Positions 1 through 5,816 of a stretch of DNA of 39,489 nucleotides are shown here, in pieces. The DNA is from a virus. The translations under genes were made by a program, and so were the position numbers. Every line of letters starts with the position of its first letter. The first letter of the stretch is position 1. The notes beneath the pieces are model-generated. The model was given only the letters and a program-made list of their open reading frames with translations. It had not been told where the DNA came from and searched no databases. Location of the stretch: positions 1-39,489 of the IMG/VR virus record IMGVR_UViG_3300036832_000216; one strand, given 5' to 3'.

Positions 1-1
1 T

Positions 2-73
2 TTGCAGGAGGAGGACAGAGACCCGTACTTGTCTGAAGTATCGCCAAGACCCTGTGGAACTTTGTCTACTTAG
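2..73 (+). CDS. 3' end of a gene cut by the window edge
   Basis: An open frame enters from the left edge and stops at TAG 71-73, just before the first early promoter, as other early genes here do. The last 23 residues (ending PRPCGTLST) show no domain. A second frame is open to position 110 but would run into the promoter, so this one is preferred. Function unknown; the call rests only on position and phase. Confidence 0.35.
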   Translation: MQEEDRDPYLSEVSPRPCGTLST

Positions 74-106
74 GGGCCGGCAGAAAAATAGCACCAATTC
101 GCACTC

Positions 107-136
107 TTGATTTGTCCTAACGTCCTGCTATATAAT
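107..136 (+). promoter_or_regulatory. Early promoter P1
   Basis: TTGATT (107-112), 18-bp spacer, TATAAT (131-136). It shares with the other eight copies an upstream AAAATAGCACCAA block, a GTCC-type half site in the spacer, TGC just before the -10 region and a TATAGTA-like discriminator. It drives the small zinc protein at 172. Confidence 0.9.
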
Positions 137-171
137 TATAGTAACAAACAAAAAAGGAGGCACAACACAAG

Positions 172-390
172 GTGATGCACAAACGGCGTAACGGCTCTTT
201 GGCAGTATGCTACCAGTGCAGAAATGGTAACCATGCCATGTGTTCGGGCGAGGACGAGATCTTGTCTGAGTCCTACTACTGCCACTGTTCATGCCAACCG
301 GAGTGCACACGACCTCAGTGCAGAGTCTCAGGTAAGAGAGCGCCATTCCGGTCCAAATCTTGGGCTCCGGACGACCCACGCTGGCAGTAA
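172..390 (+). CDS. Small Cys-rich zinc-binding protein
   Basis: A 72-residue protein behind P1. It carries closely packed Cys/His pairs (CYQCRNGNHAMC, then CHCSC and a further two Cys), a pattern expected to bind one or two zinc ions and seen in many small actinophage proteins. The shine-dalgarno AAGGAGG (154-160) lies 11 bases before GTG 172 and 14 before ATG 175, so either start is possible. The basic C-terminal tail (KRAPFRSKSW) would suit nucleic-acid binding. The role is unknown; an early host-takeover function is only inference. Confidence 0.7.
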   Translation: MMHKRRNGSLAVCYQCRNGNHAMCSGEDEILSESYYCHCSCQPECTRPQCRVSGKRAPFRSKSWAPDDPRWQ

Positions 391-415
391 CAAAAAATTG
401 GACCAATTTGGACGC

Positions 416-445
416 TTGATTGGTCCTTAGGACATGAGTTATAAT
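416..445 (+). promoter_or_regulatory. Early promoter P2
   Basis: TTGATT (416-421), 18-bp spacer, TATAAT (440-445). The spacer holds a perfect dyad, GTCC-TTA-GGAC (423-433), and a CCAATTTGG block sits just upstream of -35. It drives the genes at 477 and 704. Confidence 0.9.
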
Positions 446-476
446 TGTAGTAGAGGAGAGGAAAGGAGGTGAGAAC

Positions 477-665
477 ATGAAGATAGCACGTACACGTTAC
501 GTGATCGAGCACGCCAGTTGCTCGTCCTGCGGTGCGGAGTGCGATAAACCTTGCACGACCAGGAACGGGAACGTAATGTCACGCGTCCACGGGTTCCATA
601 CACCGAGGCTTACGGCTGCCGAGGCGTACGCACAGGCACACAGTGAGGAGATACCAATCGGGTAA
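477..665 (+). CDS. Small zinc-finger protein, CxxCGA..C type
   Basis: A 62-residue protein with CSSCGAECDKPCTT followed by a His-rich stretch (RVHGFHTPR). This is the compact finger common in actinophage and actinobacterial small proteins, in which three Cys and a His bind zinc. The start is fixed by a full-strength ribosome site AAAGGAGGTGA (463-473). It is the first gene after P2 and is followed after 38 bases by the 704 gene. Nucleic-acid binding is plausible but not shown by the sequence. Confidence 0.75.
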   Translation: MKIARTRYVIEHASCSSCGAECDKPCTTRNGNVMSRVHGFHTPRLTAAEAYAQAHSEEIPIG

Positions 666-703
666 CTTCACACACACACACACCCCTTCAGGAAGGAGGT
701 GAT

Positions 704-928
704 ATGGACTGGGACAACCCAGAGGCACAACGCCTAGCCGAGGCCGCACTCCTAATATGGTCCGGACTGAGTTACAGCGACTACACGGACACACTCAAAG
801 AGTTGGACTGGAGCCCTGGTGGGAACGCTCCGGCTGAGCCACTGACGAGAGAAGAGTGGACAGTGGCAGAGCAGTACGAGGAGTACGTCCACGAGGCAGT
901 AGCGCGTCTCATTGCCGGCTACATGTAG
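704..928 (+). CDS. Acidic hypothetical protein
   Basis: A 74-residue acidic, Trp/Tyr-rich, mostly helical protein with a strong ribosome site (GGAAGGAGGTGAT) before the ATG. No Cys/His cluster, membrane segment or known motif was recognised. It is the second gene of the P2 unit, and its stop is followed at once by P3. Acidic small early proteins can act as DNA mimics or inhibitors, but nothing in the sequence proves that here. Confidence 0.7.
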   Translation: MDWDNPEAQRLAEAALLIWSGLSYSDYTDTLKELDWSPGGNAPAEPLTREEWTVAEQYEEYVHEAVARLIAGYM

Positions 929-955
929 TGATCAAAATAGCACCAATTTGGACTC

Positions 956-985
956 TTGATTTGTCCTAACGTCCTGCATTATAAT
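956..985 (+). promoter_or_regulatory. Early promoter P3
   Basis: TTGATT (956-961), 18-bp spacer, TATAAT (980-985). The core from AAAATAGCACCAA through the spacer is almost the same as in P1, so the two are recent copies or under strong constraint. It drives 1016 and 1277. Confidence 0.9.
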
Positions 986-1015
986 AGAGGTAGAGTGAGA
1001 GAAAGGAGGTGAGAC

Positions 1016-1267
1016 ATGATAGTAGTACGTGTTTACAAAGTGGAAATGCCAGATCGGGGAACGGATGCATTCCGTAAACTGATGGACGCTGCCATTGAGG
1101 CAGGTGAGTTCGATGCAGAAGCTGACATGGAACAGCTTGCTGACACGGACGGTCTGCGTAGGGCAGTAGCCAATCACATGGTGGACCACTTCACAAGTGA
1201 TGCTGAGTACGCGATGCAAGTGTTCTTCATGCACAGTGAAGTACAAGAAGACCCTGAAGCGGAGTAG
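1016..1267 (+). CDS. Acidic hypothetical protein
   Basis: An 83-residue, strongly acidic protein, helical by composition, with no Cys cluster or membrane segment. The ribosome site AAAGGAGGTGAG lies just before the ATG. First gene of the P3 unit; its stop codon lies within the ribosome site of the next gene (TAGGAGGTG), so the two are probably translated together. Not recognised as any known family. Confidence 0.75.
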   Translation: MIVVRVYKVEMPDRGTDAFRKLMDAAIEAGEFDAEADMEQLADTDGLRRAVANHMVDHFTSDAEYAMQVFFMHSEVQEDPEAE

Positions 1268-1276
1268 GAGGTGAAC

Positions 1277-1459
1277 ATGCAACAAGATCAAGACGAGCCG
1301 GACGGCTATGTCATTCGGCACCGCCGCGCCACAGACACGTTGTGGTTCGGTCCATTCACTACGCAGGCGGAAGTACTCCAGTTCCTGCAGGCTAACCCAT
1401 CTGTGACGCCAGTTGTCATTCCGTGCTACAAGACGGTCGACTGGAACCGCATCGGCTAA
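1277..1459 (+). CDS. Hypothetical protein
   Basis: A 60-residue protein. ATG 1277 is chosen over GTG 1271, because GTG 1271 lies inside the AGGAGG ribosome site (1267-1272). The central part (GYVIRHRRATDTLWFGPF, then a helix and VTPVVIPCYK) looks like a small alpha/beta fold. No motif was recognised. Second gene of the P3 unit, coupled to the gene upstream. Confidence 0.7.
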   Translation: MQQDQDEPDGYVIRHRRATDTLWFGPFTTQAEVLQFLQANPSVTPVVIPCYKTVDWNRIG

Positions 1460-1486
1460 CCCCAAAAATAGCACCAAAGAGGACTC

Positions 1487-1516
1487 TTGATTTTCCCAGA
1501 GGACATGCTATATAAT
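1487..1516 (+). promoter_or_regulatory. Early promoter P4
   Basis: TTGATT (1487-1492), 18-bp spacer, TATAAT (1511-1516). The spacer contains TCCC-AGA-GGACA, an imperfect TCC/GGA dyad, then TGCTATATAAT. It drives the helix-turn-helix protein at 1561. Confidence 0.9.
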
Positions 1517-1560
1517 TGTAGTATCAAAGGAAAAAGGCAGACGGAAAGGAAAACCAAAAA

Positions 1561-1938
1561 ATGCCTGAAGAGATAGAAACCCCCGAGACCGAGGAGGTGA
1601 CGCCGGATGGGTTGCTCAAAGAGCTCCAGACCGGTTCGAACCTTCGCGGTATCGGAATCGAGAACCCGGATGACATCAAGCGCATCCAGGAACAACTAGA
1701 GGACGGGGTCATCAACCCCATTCTCTTGGCACGCTACATCGGCGTGCGACCGCAGATGATTTACCAAGCCATCCGCGACGGTAAGTTGACAACGACGTCA
1801 ACGAACAACACCCAGAAGAAGTTCATCCGGATTGGTGAAGCCGTCCGGTACGCTTCGTTGTACCTCAACAGGCGACAGCAGCGTGAGCTGGACAAGCTTC
1901 GTGAAGAGGCAATCCTCCAGCAGTACCGGGCAAGCTAA
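1561..1938 (+). CDS. Helix-turn-helix DNA-binding protein, copy A
   Basis: A 125-residue protein. An acidic N-terminus (about 1-45) is followed by a helix-turn-helix region at about 57-75 (ARYIGVRPQMIYQAIRDGKL), of the kind that reads like an excisionase/MerR-type recognition helix, and a basic C-terminal helix. The layout and several residues match the protein at 5817 (VRPQ-YQ versus VKPQ-YS, then a beta hairpin and I-EA-Y/W), so they look like paralogues. The ribosome site is weak (GGAAAGGAAAACC). It could regulate the nine shared promoters, but that is inference. A strong hairpin follows the gene. Confidence 0.75.
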   Translation: MPEEIETPETEEVTPDGLLKELQTGSNLRGIGIENPDDIKRIQEQLEDGVINPILLARYIGVRPQMIYQAIRDGKLTTTSTNNTQKKFIRIGEAVRYASLYLNRRQQRELDKLREEAILQQYRAS

Positions 1939-1945
1939 GATCGTT

Positions 1946-1981
1946 GCCGGAGCGTCGGTATTGTGTACTCGGCGCTCCGGC
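1946..1981 (+). terminator. Hairpin after the helix-turn-helix gene
   Basis: A perfect 9-bp inverted repeat, GCCGGAGCG (1946-1954) and CGCTCCGGC (1973-1981), lies seven bases after the stop codon. There is no real T-run after it, as often in actinobacterial terminators, so it may end or slow transcription before 2051 or simply stabilise the upstream message. Confidence 0.5.
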
Positions 1982-2050
1982 AGCGAATTTCCGAACAAGA
2001 ACAGAAAGGAGGTGAAAAAACGTCTTATTGGCAGCACATGGAGGTAATGC

Positions 2051-2437
2051 ATGAAACGCACTCAACGCCGATGGTTATGGGTATTGGCGTGTGCGCTTGC
2101 CATTGCAGTTGCCATTCCAGTTGGTTACAGTATCGTCGCATCCAACTTCTCGGCCAAGATCGTCCAACCGAACTTGGAGAAGCCTGCGGTGTTCGTTCCC
2201 AACCGGATCTGGTTCTGCAACACACTACGAAGTGTAGGTGGACTTCAGCACTTCGTTACTCAGGTTCAGGCCGACCCGTCGACCGACAACCTAGTGACGT
2301 TAAAGATTGCTGCAGTGAATGCGCCACTCTCGGTCGAAAGACTGATGGTGACCATCTACACAGATGTCAGGCAGCACACGCACAAAGCAGCCGTTCAGAC
2401 TGCGGTCAACCAAGTGAAGGAGATGGTTCCGTGTTAG
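2051..2437 (+). CDS. Single-pass membrane or secreted protein
   Basis: A 128-residue protein starting MKRTQRRWLW and followed by a hydrophobic segment (about 11-32), giving an N-terminal membrane anchor or uncleaved signal with the remainder outside. The ectodomain has two Cys (about residues 55 and 128) that could pair. A ribosome site GGAGGT (2040-2045) precedes the ATG; an unusually strong second site (AAAGGAGGTGA, 2005-2015) lies further up and could serve a very short leader peptide. It sits just before a lipoprotein gene, which suggests a shared cell-envelope role, perhaps exclusion of other phages. Confidence 0.7.
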   Translation: MKRTQRRWLWVLACALAIAVAIPVGYSIVASNFSAKIVQPNLEKPAVFVPNRIWFCNTLRSVGGLQHFVTQVQADPSTDNLVTLKIAAVNAPLSVERLMVTIYTDVRQHTHKAAVQTAVNQVKEMVPC

Positions 2438-2442
2438 GAGTG

Positions 2443-2919
2443 ATGAAGCGAGCGGTCGGCATTGCTATGGTGCCGGTGCTCTTTGGCGGATGCACGTTGT
2501 ACTCCAACACCTACGGCAACGCAGGAGTCGACGGCGTCTTGCAAGTCAAGTTTACCGTCAAGGAGGGGTTCAGTCAGGCGATGAGCAACATCCTCATCAA
2601 CACCTGCAACTGGAACTACCCGTGTTTTAGTTCCGACACTGACACGGTAGTCAAGGACCTGATCGGCCAGCAAGCGATCAATGACTGCGGAGTAGAAGTC
2701 TGTGACGGTGCGCCAGGAGGTCCAACGGATGCAATCGATGCCTTCTACAACCGGGCGTTTACCAACCCTGGCGGTTTTCCTTCTAAGGACTGGACGCAGC
2801 GTTGTGTAGCCTTCGAGGTACATACAGGCTTCCCAGACTTTTGGAACGAGAACGACGCCTACTACATCATCGGGACCTGGCAATGGTATCGACCAGGTAG
2901 TTGGAACTGCGGACCATGA
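2443..2919 (+). CDS. Predicted lipoprotein
   Basis: About 158 residues from ATG 2443. The N-terminus is short, basic and hydrophobic and ends in a lipobox (VLFGGC, Cys 17), so it is probably lipid-anchored on the cell surface. The mature part is Cys/Trp/Asn-rich, with six or more Cys, suggesting disulfides in an exported domain. GTG 2431 is an alternative start with a better-spaced site (AAGGAG 2417-2422). The open frame continues upstream to 1963 but that part overlaps the 2051 gene and is not expected to be coding. Function unknown; surface exclusion is inference. Confidence 0.65.
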   Translation: MKRAVGIAMVPVLFGGCTLYSNTYGNAGVDGVLQVKFTVKEGFSQAMSNILINTCNWNYPCFSSDTDTVVKDLIGQQAINDCGVEVCDGAPGGPTDAIDAFYNRAFTNPGGFPSKDWTQRCVAFEVHTGFPDFWNENDAYYIIGTWQWYRPGSWNCGP

Positions 2920-2947
2920 GCGATAAGGAGAAGTCCAAATAGGCCCC

Positions 2948-2976
2948 TTGATTTCGTCCAATTTCTGGGTTATAAT
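2948..2976 (+). promoter_or_regulatory. Early promoter P5
   Basis: TTGATT (2948-2953), 17-bp spacer, TATAAT (2971-2976). It is the most diverged copy upstream of -35 and lacks the TGC before -10. It is unusual in that no good gene follows for over 200 bases; transcription should start near 2983 and run into a strongly base-paired stretch. Confidence 0.85.
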
Positions 2977-2982
2977 AATAGT

Positions 2983-3178
2983 ATGACTCTGAGAAGGGGG
3001 CGCCTATGCCAAACCTTTGATGCACGGAATGCGTTTTGGCAAAGTCTGTGGCCTGCACTTTTCCTAGGAGCACAGGCCACCAGAGGTAGGGTGGGTGACT
3101 AGAGTCGGAGGAGAGCTCCGAACAGGGTCTTGGTTAAGCACCCGTCATTGAACACACCCACACTACTCCGGAAAGGAG
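2983..3178 (+). ncRNA. Candidate structured RNA or structured leader
   Basis: No open frame longer than about 19 codons is found here, yet promoter P5 sits right before it. Clear helices are 3007-3013/3035-3041 (7 bp), 3045-3055/3073-3084 (11 bp with one bulged C), 3086-3097/3155-3166 (11 of 12 pairs, one G-A mismatch) enclosing two hairpins, 3105-3110/3116-3121 (6 bp) and 3125-3131/3136-3143 (7 bp with one bulge). Helices follow each other with almost no gap, as in a folded RNA. No match to tRNA, tmRNA, group I or group II intron landmarks was seen. More inverted repeats continue to 3347. It could be a free RNA or the long leader of the next genes. Confidence 0.5.
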
Positions 3179-3250
3179 CGGACGTCGAGGATTGAACGGT
3201 TCGGTAGGGAGCCGGATTGGTGTCAAGTTTGGTATGCGTACAAGTGGCAC

Positions 3251-3424
3251 TTGATTAACGCCAGGAGACCGACAGTCCGAAAAATATTCCGTACCGGCTG
3301 CGGACTGTCAGTGCCAGTACTCACTAGAAGGTACGACGTATACTGGCCTTGGGACCGTCCACAAACTTGTAGGTCCTGTAAGCAGATCCTAGACGGCTGG
3401 ATGGAAGAGAGGATGAATGCCTAA
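3251..3424 (+). CDS. Small zinc-ribbon-like protein with unclear start
   Basis: The frame is open from 3152 to TAA 3422-3424 but has no ATG or GTG in its first part. TTG 3251 gives 57 residues; a rare ATT start at 3191 would give 77 and includes a convincing stretch (PDWCQVWYAYKWHL). The pattern T-x-CG, then WPWDRPQTCRSCKQIL, matches small zinc-ribbon proteins often found in actinophages. Its stop overlaps the ATG of the 3417 gene (ATGAATGCCTAA), which suggests coupled translation. Two perfect inverted repeats (3271-3279/3301-3309 and 3313-3319/3341-3347) lie inside it, so part of it may also be structured RNA. Confidence 0.5.
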   Translation: MINARRPTVRKIFRTGCGLSVPVLTRRYDVYWPWDRPQTCRSCKQILDGWMEERMNA

Positions 3425-3947
3425 CAAGTACGACGAGTACTGCGAAGTCGCTATGGACAAGATGTGGGAGCAGAGCATACCACACCCAGACGATGAGGAA
3501 GAGTCCGTTTGGTCCGGAGGACTGATCCACTACATTGAAGGGCTGTTCATGCCTACAAAAGTGAACGGGGGTAAGATCACAGCAATGCTACAGCAGAGTG
3601 GCGCTATTCACCAACTCGTTCGAGGAGGCGGCCCAACACCTTCTGTCTATCACCTACGTAGGCGTCACTATGCAACTAACGATGACGGAATGTCCGTAGA
3701 CGTAAGCAAGGCAGACCCGTACTACAGTACAACTACGGAGAGAAGGGAGAAGCAGTACTTGGGGCTGAACAATCGTCTGCACAAGCTGGAACAGTTCATA
3801 CCTATGTTGCTTGAGATCGCACTGGAACGCGCAGGAGATCCATCCGTTGCGGAACAGATCGCAGACGTATACGAAGAGGAAACGAAGAAGTCGATCGCGG
3901 AACAACTCGGCGTCCCGGACTACAATAGCACACAAGAGCACCCTTGA
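3417..3947 (+). CDS. Hypothetical protein
   Basis: A 176-residue protein with an acidic N-terminus and a helical C-terminal half (about 115-170) that looks like a coiled coil or helical bundle. No catalytic motif, zinc cluster or membrane segment was recognised. It starts inside the end of the preceding small frame, and its own stop TGA (3945-3947) lies inside the -35 element of P6, so gene and promoter share DNA. Function unknown. Confidence 0.75.
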   Translation: MPNKYDEYCEVAMDKMWEQSIPHPDDEEESVWSGGLIHYIEGLFMPTKVNGGKITAMLQQSGAIHQLVRGGGPTPSVYHLRRRHYATNDDGMSVDVSKADPYYSTTTERREKQYLGLNNRLHKLEQFIPMLLEIALERAGDPSVAEQIADVYEEETKKSIAEQLGVPDYNSTQEHP

Positions 3948-3973
3948 TTTACCTCTTGGACATGCTATATAAT
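3944..3973 (+). promoter_or_regulatory. Early promoter P6
   Basis: TTGATT (3944-3949), 18-bp spacer ending GGACATGC, TATAAT (3968-3973). The -35 element overlaps the stop codon of the gene upstream. It drives the tightly packed set from 4009 to 5738. Confidence 0.9.
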
Positions 3974-4008
3974 AGAAATATGATCAAAGAGAAAGGATGC
4001 TACGCAGC

Positions 4009-4203
4009 ATGATCAAATGGCAGGAAGTAGTTGAGGGTACAGAGTCCCTCGAAGAGGTGCTTAAGGAAGTGAAGCTCGTCATGACGCCGCAACAGTTCGT
4101 GGTGATGAACGAGATCATCATGGAGTACACCGGCAACAAGAACTGCGATCCTCGAGTGCACGACGTGCTGAACGAGATCAAGTTCGACTTCGTAAAGAAG
4201 TAG
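4009..4203 (+). CDS. Hypothetical protein
   Basis: A 64-residue helical protein. ATG 4009 is preferred over the in-frame ATG 3997, because the only ribosome site (AAAGGA, 3992-3997) overlaps the earlier ATG and lies 11 bases from the later one. Composition is acidic N-terminally and basic at the very end (FDFVKK). No family was recognised. First gene of the P6 unit, two bases before the next gene. Confidence 0.7.
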   Translation: MIKWQEVVEGTESLEEVLKEVKLVMTPQQFVVMNEIIMEYTGNKNCDPRVHDVLNEIKFDFVKK

Positions 4204-4205
4204 GG

Positions 4206-4394
4206 ATGAAAGCGTACCTACAAACATCCGAGTCAGGCTTCGAAAAAGAACTCGAAGTGTGCCACCCAGATCCCGAAGACGGAACGATCGTGATCCCAGT
4301 TAACTCGTACGACTTCTTGCAGGCGGAAGCATTCATTCTGGATAAGGGCGAAGAGGTCGAGCCGGGAACGATTTGGGTTCGAGTCATCCTATGA
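4206..4394 (+). CDS. Acidic hypothetical protein
   Basis: A 62-residue acidic, beta-rich protein (GTIVIPVNSYDFLQ, then PGTIWVRVIL). Not recognised. It overlaps the next gene by ATGA, so translation is coupled. Member of the P6 unit of small accessory genes. Confidence 0.7.
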   Translation: MKAYLQTSESGFEKELEVCHPDPEDGTIVIPVNSYDFLQAEAFILDKGEEVEPGTIWVRVIL

Positions 4395-4612
4395 GCGCCG
4401 AAATGACTCAGGCGGAAGCAGCAGCCATTTGGAACAACCTTAATCGTATGGACAAGGAAGACTTCGGTGGCGAGTATCCATTCGAGGTCATCGAGCAGGC
4501 GTGTGAAGCGGGCACCGTACTGGGCATAATGTACAAACAGACTATAGACGGAGAGGTACACTACAGCCTCACGGAGAGCGGAAGGAATAGGGAACTCGGA
4601 GAAGATGCCTAA
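4391..4612 (+). CDS. Hypothetical protein with winged-helix-like look
   Basis: A 73-residue protein. ATG 4391 is chosen because it overlaps the upstream stop as ATGA; an in-frame TTG at 4373 would add six residues. Helices followed by a beta hairpin (GEVHYSLTESGRNREL) are reminiscent of small winged-helix domains, but the match is too weak to assign. It overlaps the next gene by 8 bases. Confidence 0.65.
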   Translation: MSAEMTQAEAAAIWNNLNRMDKEDFGGEYPFEVIEQACEAGTVLGIMYKQTIDGEVHYSLTESGRNRELGEDA

Positions 4613-4808
4613 AGTCAGAACCAAAACTTGTCCCGGCTGTAATCAGTACGAGGAGATCGAAGTCACGTCCGAAGAACAAAAGAACCTGATGAGCGACATG
4701 CTAATCCAGAAAGCAGTACCTCGTCTCACACCAGGACAACGCGAACGCTTCATCAGCGGCTACTGCGACCCGTGCTGGGACAAACTCTTTCCGCCGGAGG
4801 AAGAATGA
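4605..4808 (+). CDS. Small zinc-ribbon protein
   Basis: A 67-residue protein with one CxxC near each end (CPGC at about 9-12 and CDPC at about 54-57), the layout of a treble-clef or zinc-ribbon fold binding one zinc. Actinophages often carry such proteins in early operons. Overlaps its upstream neighbour by 8 bases. Nucleic-acid or protein binding is likely, but the target is unknown. Confidence 0.7.
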   Translation: MPKVRTKTCPGCNQYEEIEVTSEEQKNLMSDMLIQKAVPRLTPGQRERFISGYCDPCWDKLFPPEEE

Positions 4809-4855
4809 ACGATCGACGCTTTATGCCTCCGACTCTCTTGTTCGACCGCATGTAG
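4805..4855 (+). CDS. Possible 16-residue peptide
   Basis: An ATG overlaps the stop of the zinc-ribbon gene (ATGA) and opens a short frame MNDRRFMPPTLLFDRM. It fills part of the 112-base gap before the PolX-like gene. The only support is the stop-start overlap, which is the rule for real genes in this unit. The rest of the gap (4856-4920) shows no promoter or strong hairpin. Confidence 0.25.
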   Translation: MNDRRFMPPTLLFDRM

Positions 4856-4920
4856 CGACCGTAACCGCTCTGCCGTTCTATTGTCCCCCTGCAGAAAACT
4901 GCGTCAGCGGAAGAGGTACT

Positions 4921-5634
4921 ATGACCAAAGAGCCTAACAAGTATCTTCCAGCTAAAGTCCGTAGAGTTCGAGAGGACTTGGCTCGCCCAGTCAAACAACT
5001 CGAACTGGCCGGACTAACAGTAGCCGGCAGCTGGAGGCGAGAGAAGGATACAGTCGGTGACCTCGATGCGCTTGTGCCACCCGAACTTGGTATGGAGAGA
5101 GCAGTACACTCCGCACAAGTGTTCTTTGGGTACGAGGAGATCCGAGGCGGTGCGATGAAGTCAGAAGGCATCGCGACCTATCGAGACCAACCACTCAACT
5201 TGAACTTCTGGTATGTACCGGATCCACATGCCTGGGCGGCCATGCTACTGTTCGCCACAGGGCCTCACGATCTGAACATCATGATGCGATCAAGAGCCAA
5301 GGGGCGAGGGCTTCTCCTATCGCAGTACGGCCTCTTTACACCTGGTAAAGAAGGTGAAGACAACACTCAACTCGACGACGGCGTGGAGGAGATCCAAATC
5401 TTTGAACTCCTCGGCCTTGTCTACCTTACCCCTGTGGAGCGCGAGCATTGGCGGGACTATTTGATCAAGACACCGAGCCAGAGCGTGGAAGTCCAAGTCC
5501 CAAGTTCGGATGGCGTAAACTTCTATACCGTTACGCTCAAAGACGGGAAGGGGTTCGACTGCAACTGCAAGGGCTTCGGGTACAGGAACCAGTGCCGCCA
5601 TCTCCAGGAAGCCGAGGAGTTGTACAAAGGGTGA
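4921..5634 (+). CDS. PolX-like nucleotidyltransferase fused to a SWIM zinc finger
   Basis: 237 residues. Residues about 15-185 match the palm and thumb of family X DNA polymerases: GS (36-37), D47-x-D49 in TVGDLDAL, then the LLFATG-HDLN block and an R-A-GRGLLLSQYGLF region followed by IFELLGL-YLTP. A SWIM finger follows (C214, C216, C225, H227; CxC-X8-CxH). At the place of the third metal-binding Asp of PolX the protein reads LNLNF (N93), so the usual polymerase metal site may be incomplete. The helix-hairpin-helix lyase domain is absent. It may be a non-canonical nucleotidyltransferase or DNA end-binding repair factor; SWIM fingers bind DNA or proteins. Downstream gene overlaps by GTGA. Confidence 0.75.
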   Translation: MTKEPNKYLPAKVRRVREDLARPVKQLELAGLTVAGSWRREKDTVGDLDALVPPELGMERAVHSAQVFFGYEEIRGGAMKSEGIATYRDQPLNLNFWYVPDPHAWAAMLLFATGPHDLNIMMRSRAKGRGLLLSQYGLFTPGKEGEDNTQLDDGVEEIQIFELLGLVYLTPVEREHWRDYLIKTPSQSVEVQVPSSDGVNFYTVTLKDGKGFDCNCKGFGYRNQCRHLQEAEELYKG

Positions 5635-5738
5635 GAGACCGCAGACGGAAACCGTTCGACGGGGCGAAGGAGTTCCCGAACATCTACTACACTCGTCGCT
5701 TGGTGGGTAGTTCGCGTGCTAAAAGAGTACCCAAATAG
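5631..5738 (+). CDS. Small very basic protein
   Basis: A 35-residue frame starting at a GTG that overlaps the stop of the PolX-like gene (GTGA) and ending just before P7. It is rich in Arg and Lys at both ends (VRDRRRKPF and RAKRVPK), with an aromatic centre. The exact stop-start overlap and the packing between a gene and the next promoter support it as real. Nucleic-acid binding is inferred from charge only. Confidence 0.5.
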   Translation: MRDRRRKPFDGAKEFPNIYYTRRLVGSSRAKRVPK

Positions 5739-5754
5739 CATCATAGGGACCTAC

Positions 5755-5784
5755 TTGATTTTCCACATGGACCTGCTATATAAT
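5755..5784 (+). promoter_or_regulatory. Early promoter P7
   Basis: TTGATT (5755-5760), 18-bp spacer with the dyad TCC-ACAT-GGA, TATAAT (5779-5784). Followed by AAAGGAGGTGATATAT and the second helix-turn-helix gene. Confidence 0.9.
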
Positions 5785-5816
5785 AGTAGGAGAACAAGAG
5801 AAAGGAGGTGATATAT

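Noticed and set aside
932-1477. 181-codon frame on the minus strand
   Set aside because: It runs across promoters P3 and P4 and two rightward genes with good ribosome sites; it has no such site itself and no recognisable domain.
1963-2919. One long 318-codon frame
   Set aside because: Its first 150 codons overlap the better supported 2051 gene, which has a membrane segment and ribosome site; only the part from about 2431/2443 looks real.
2983-3347. Group I or group II intron
   Set aside because: No P7-type paired core or GAAA-capped domain V was found, and the neighbouring genes are not a split reading frame.
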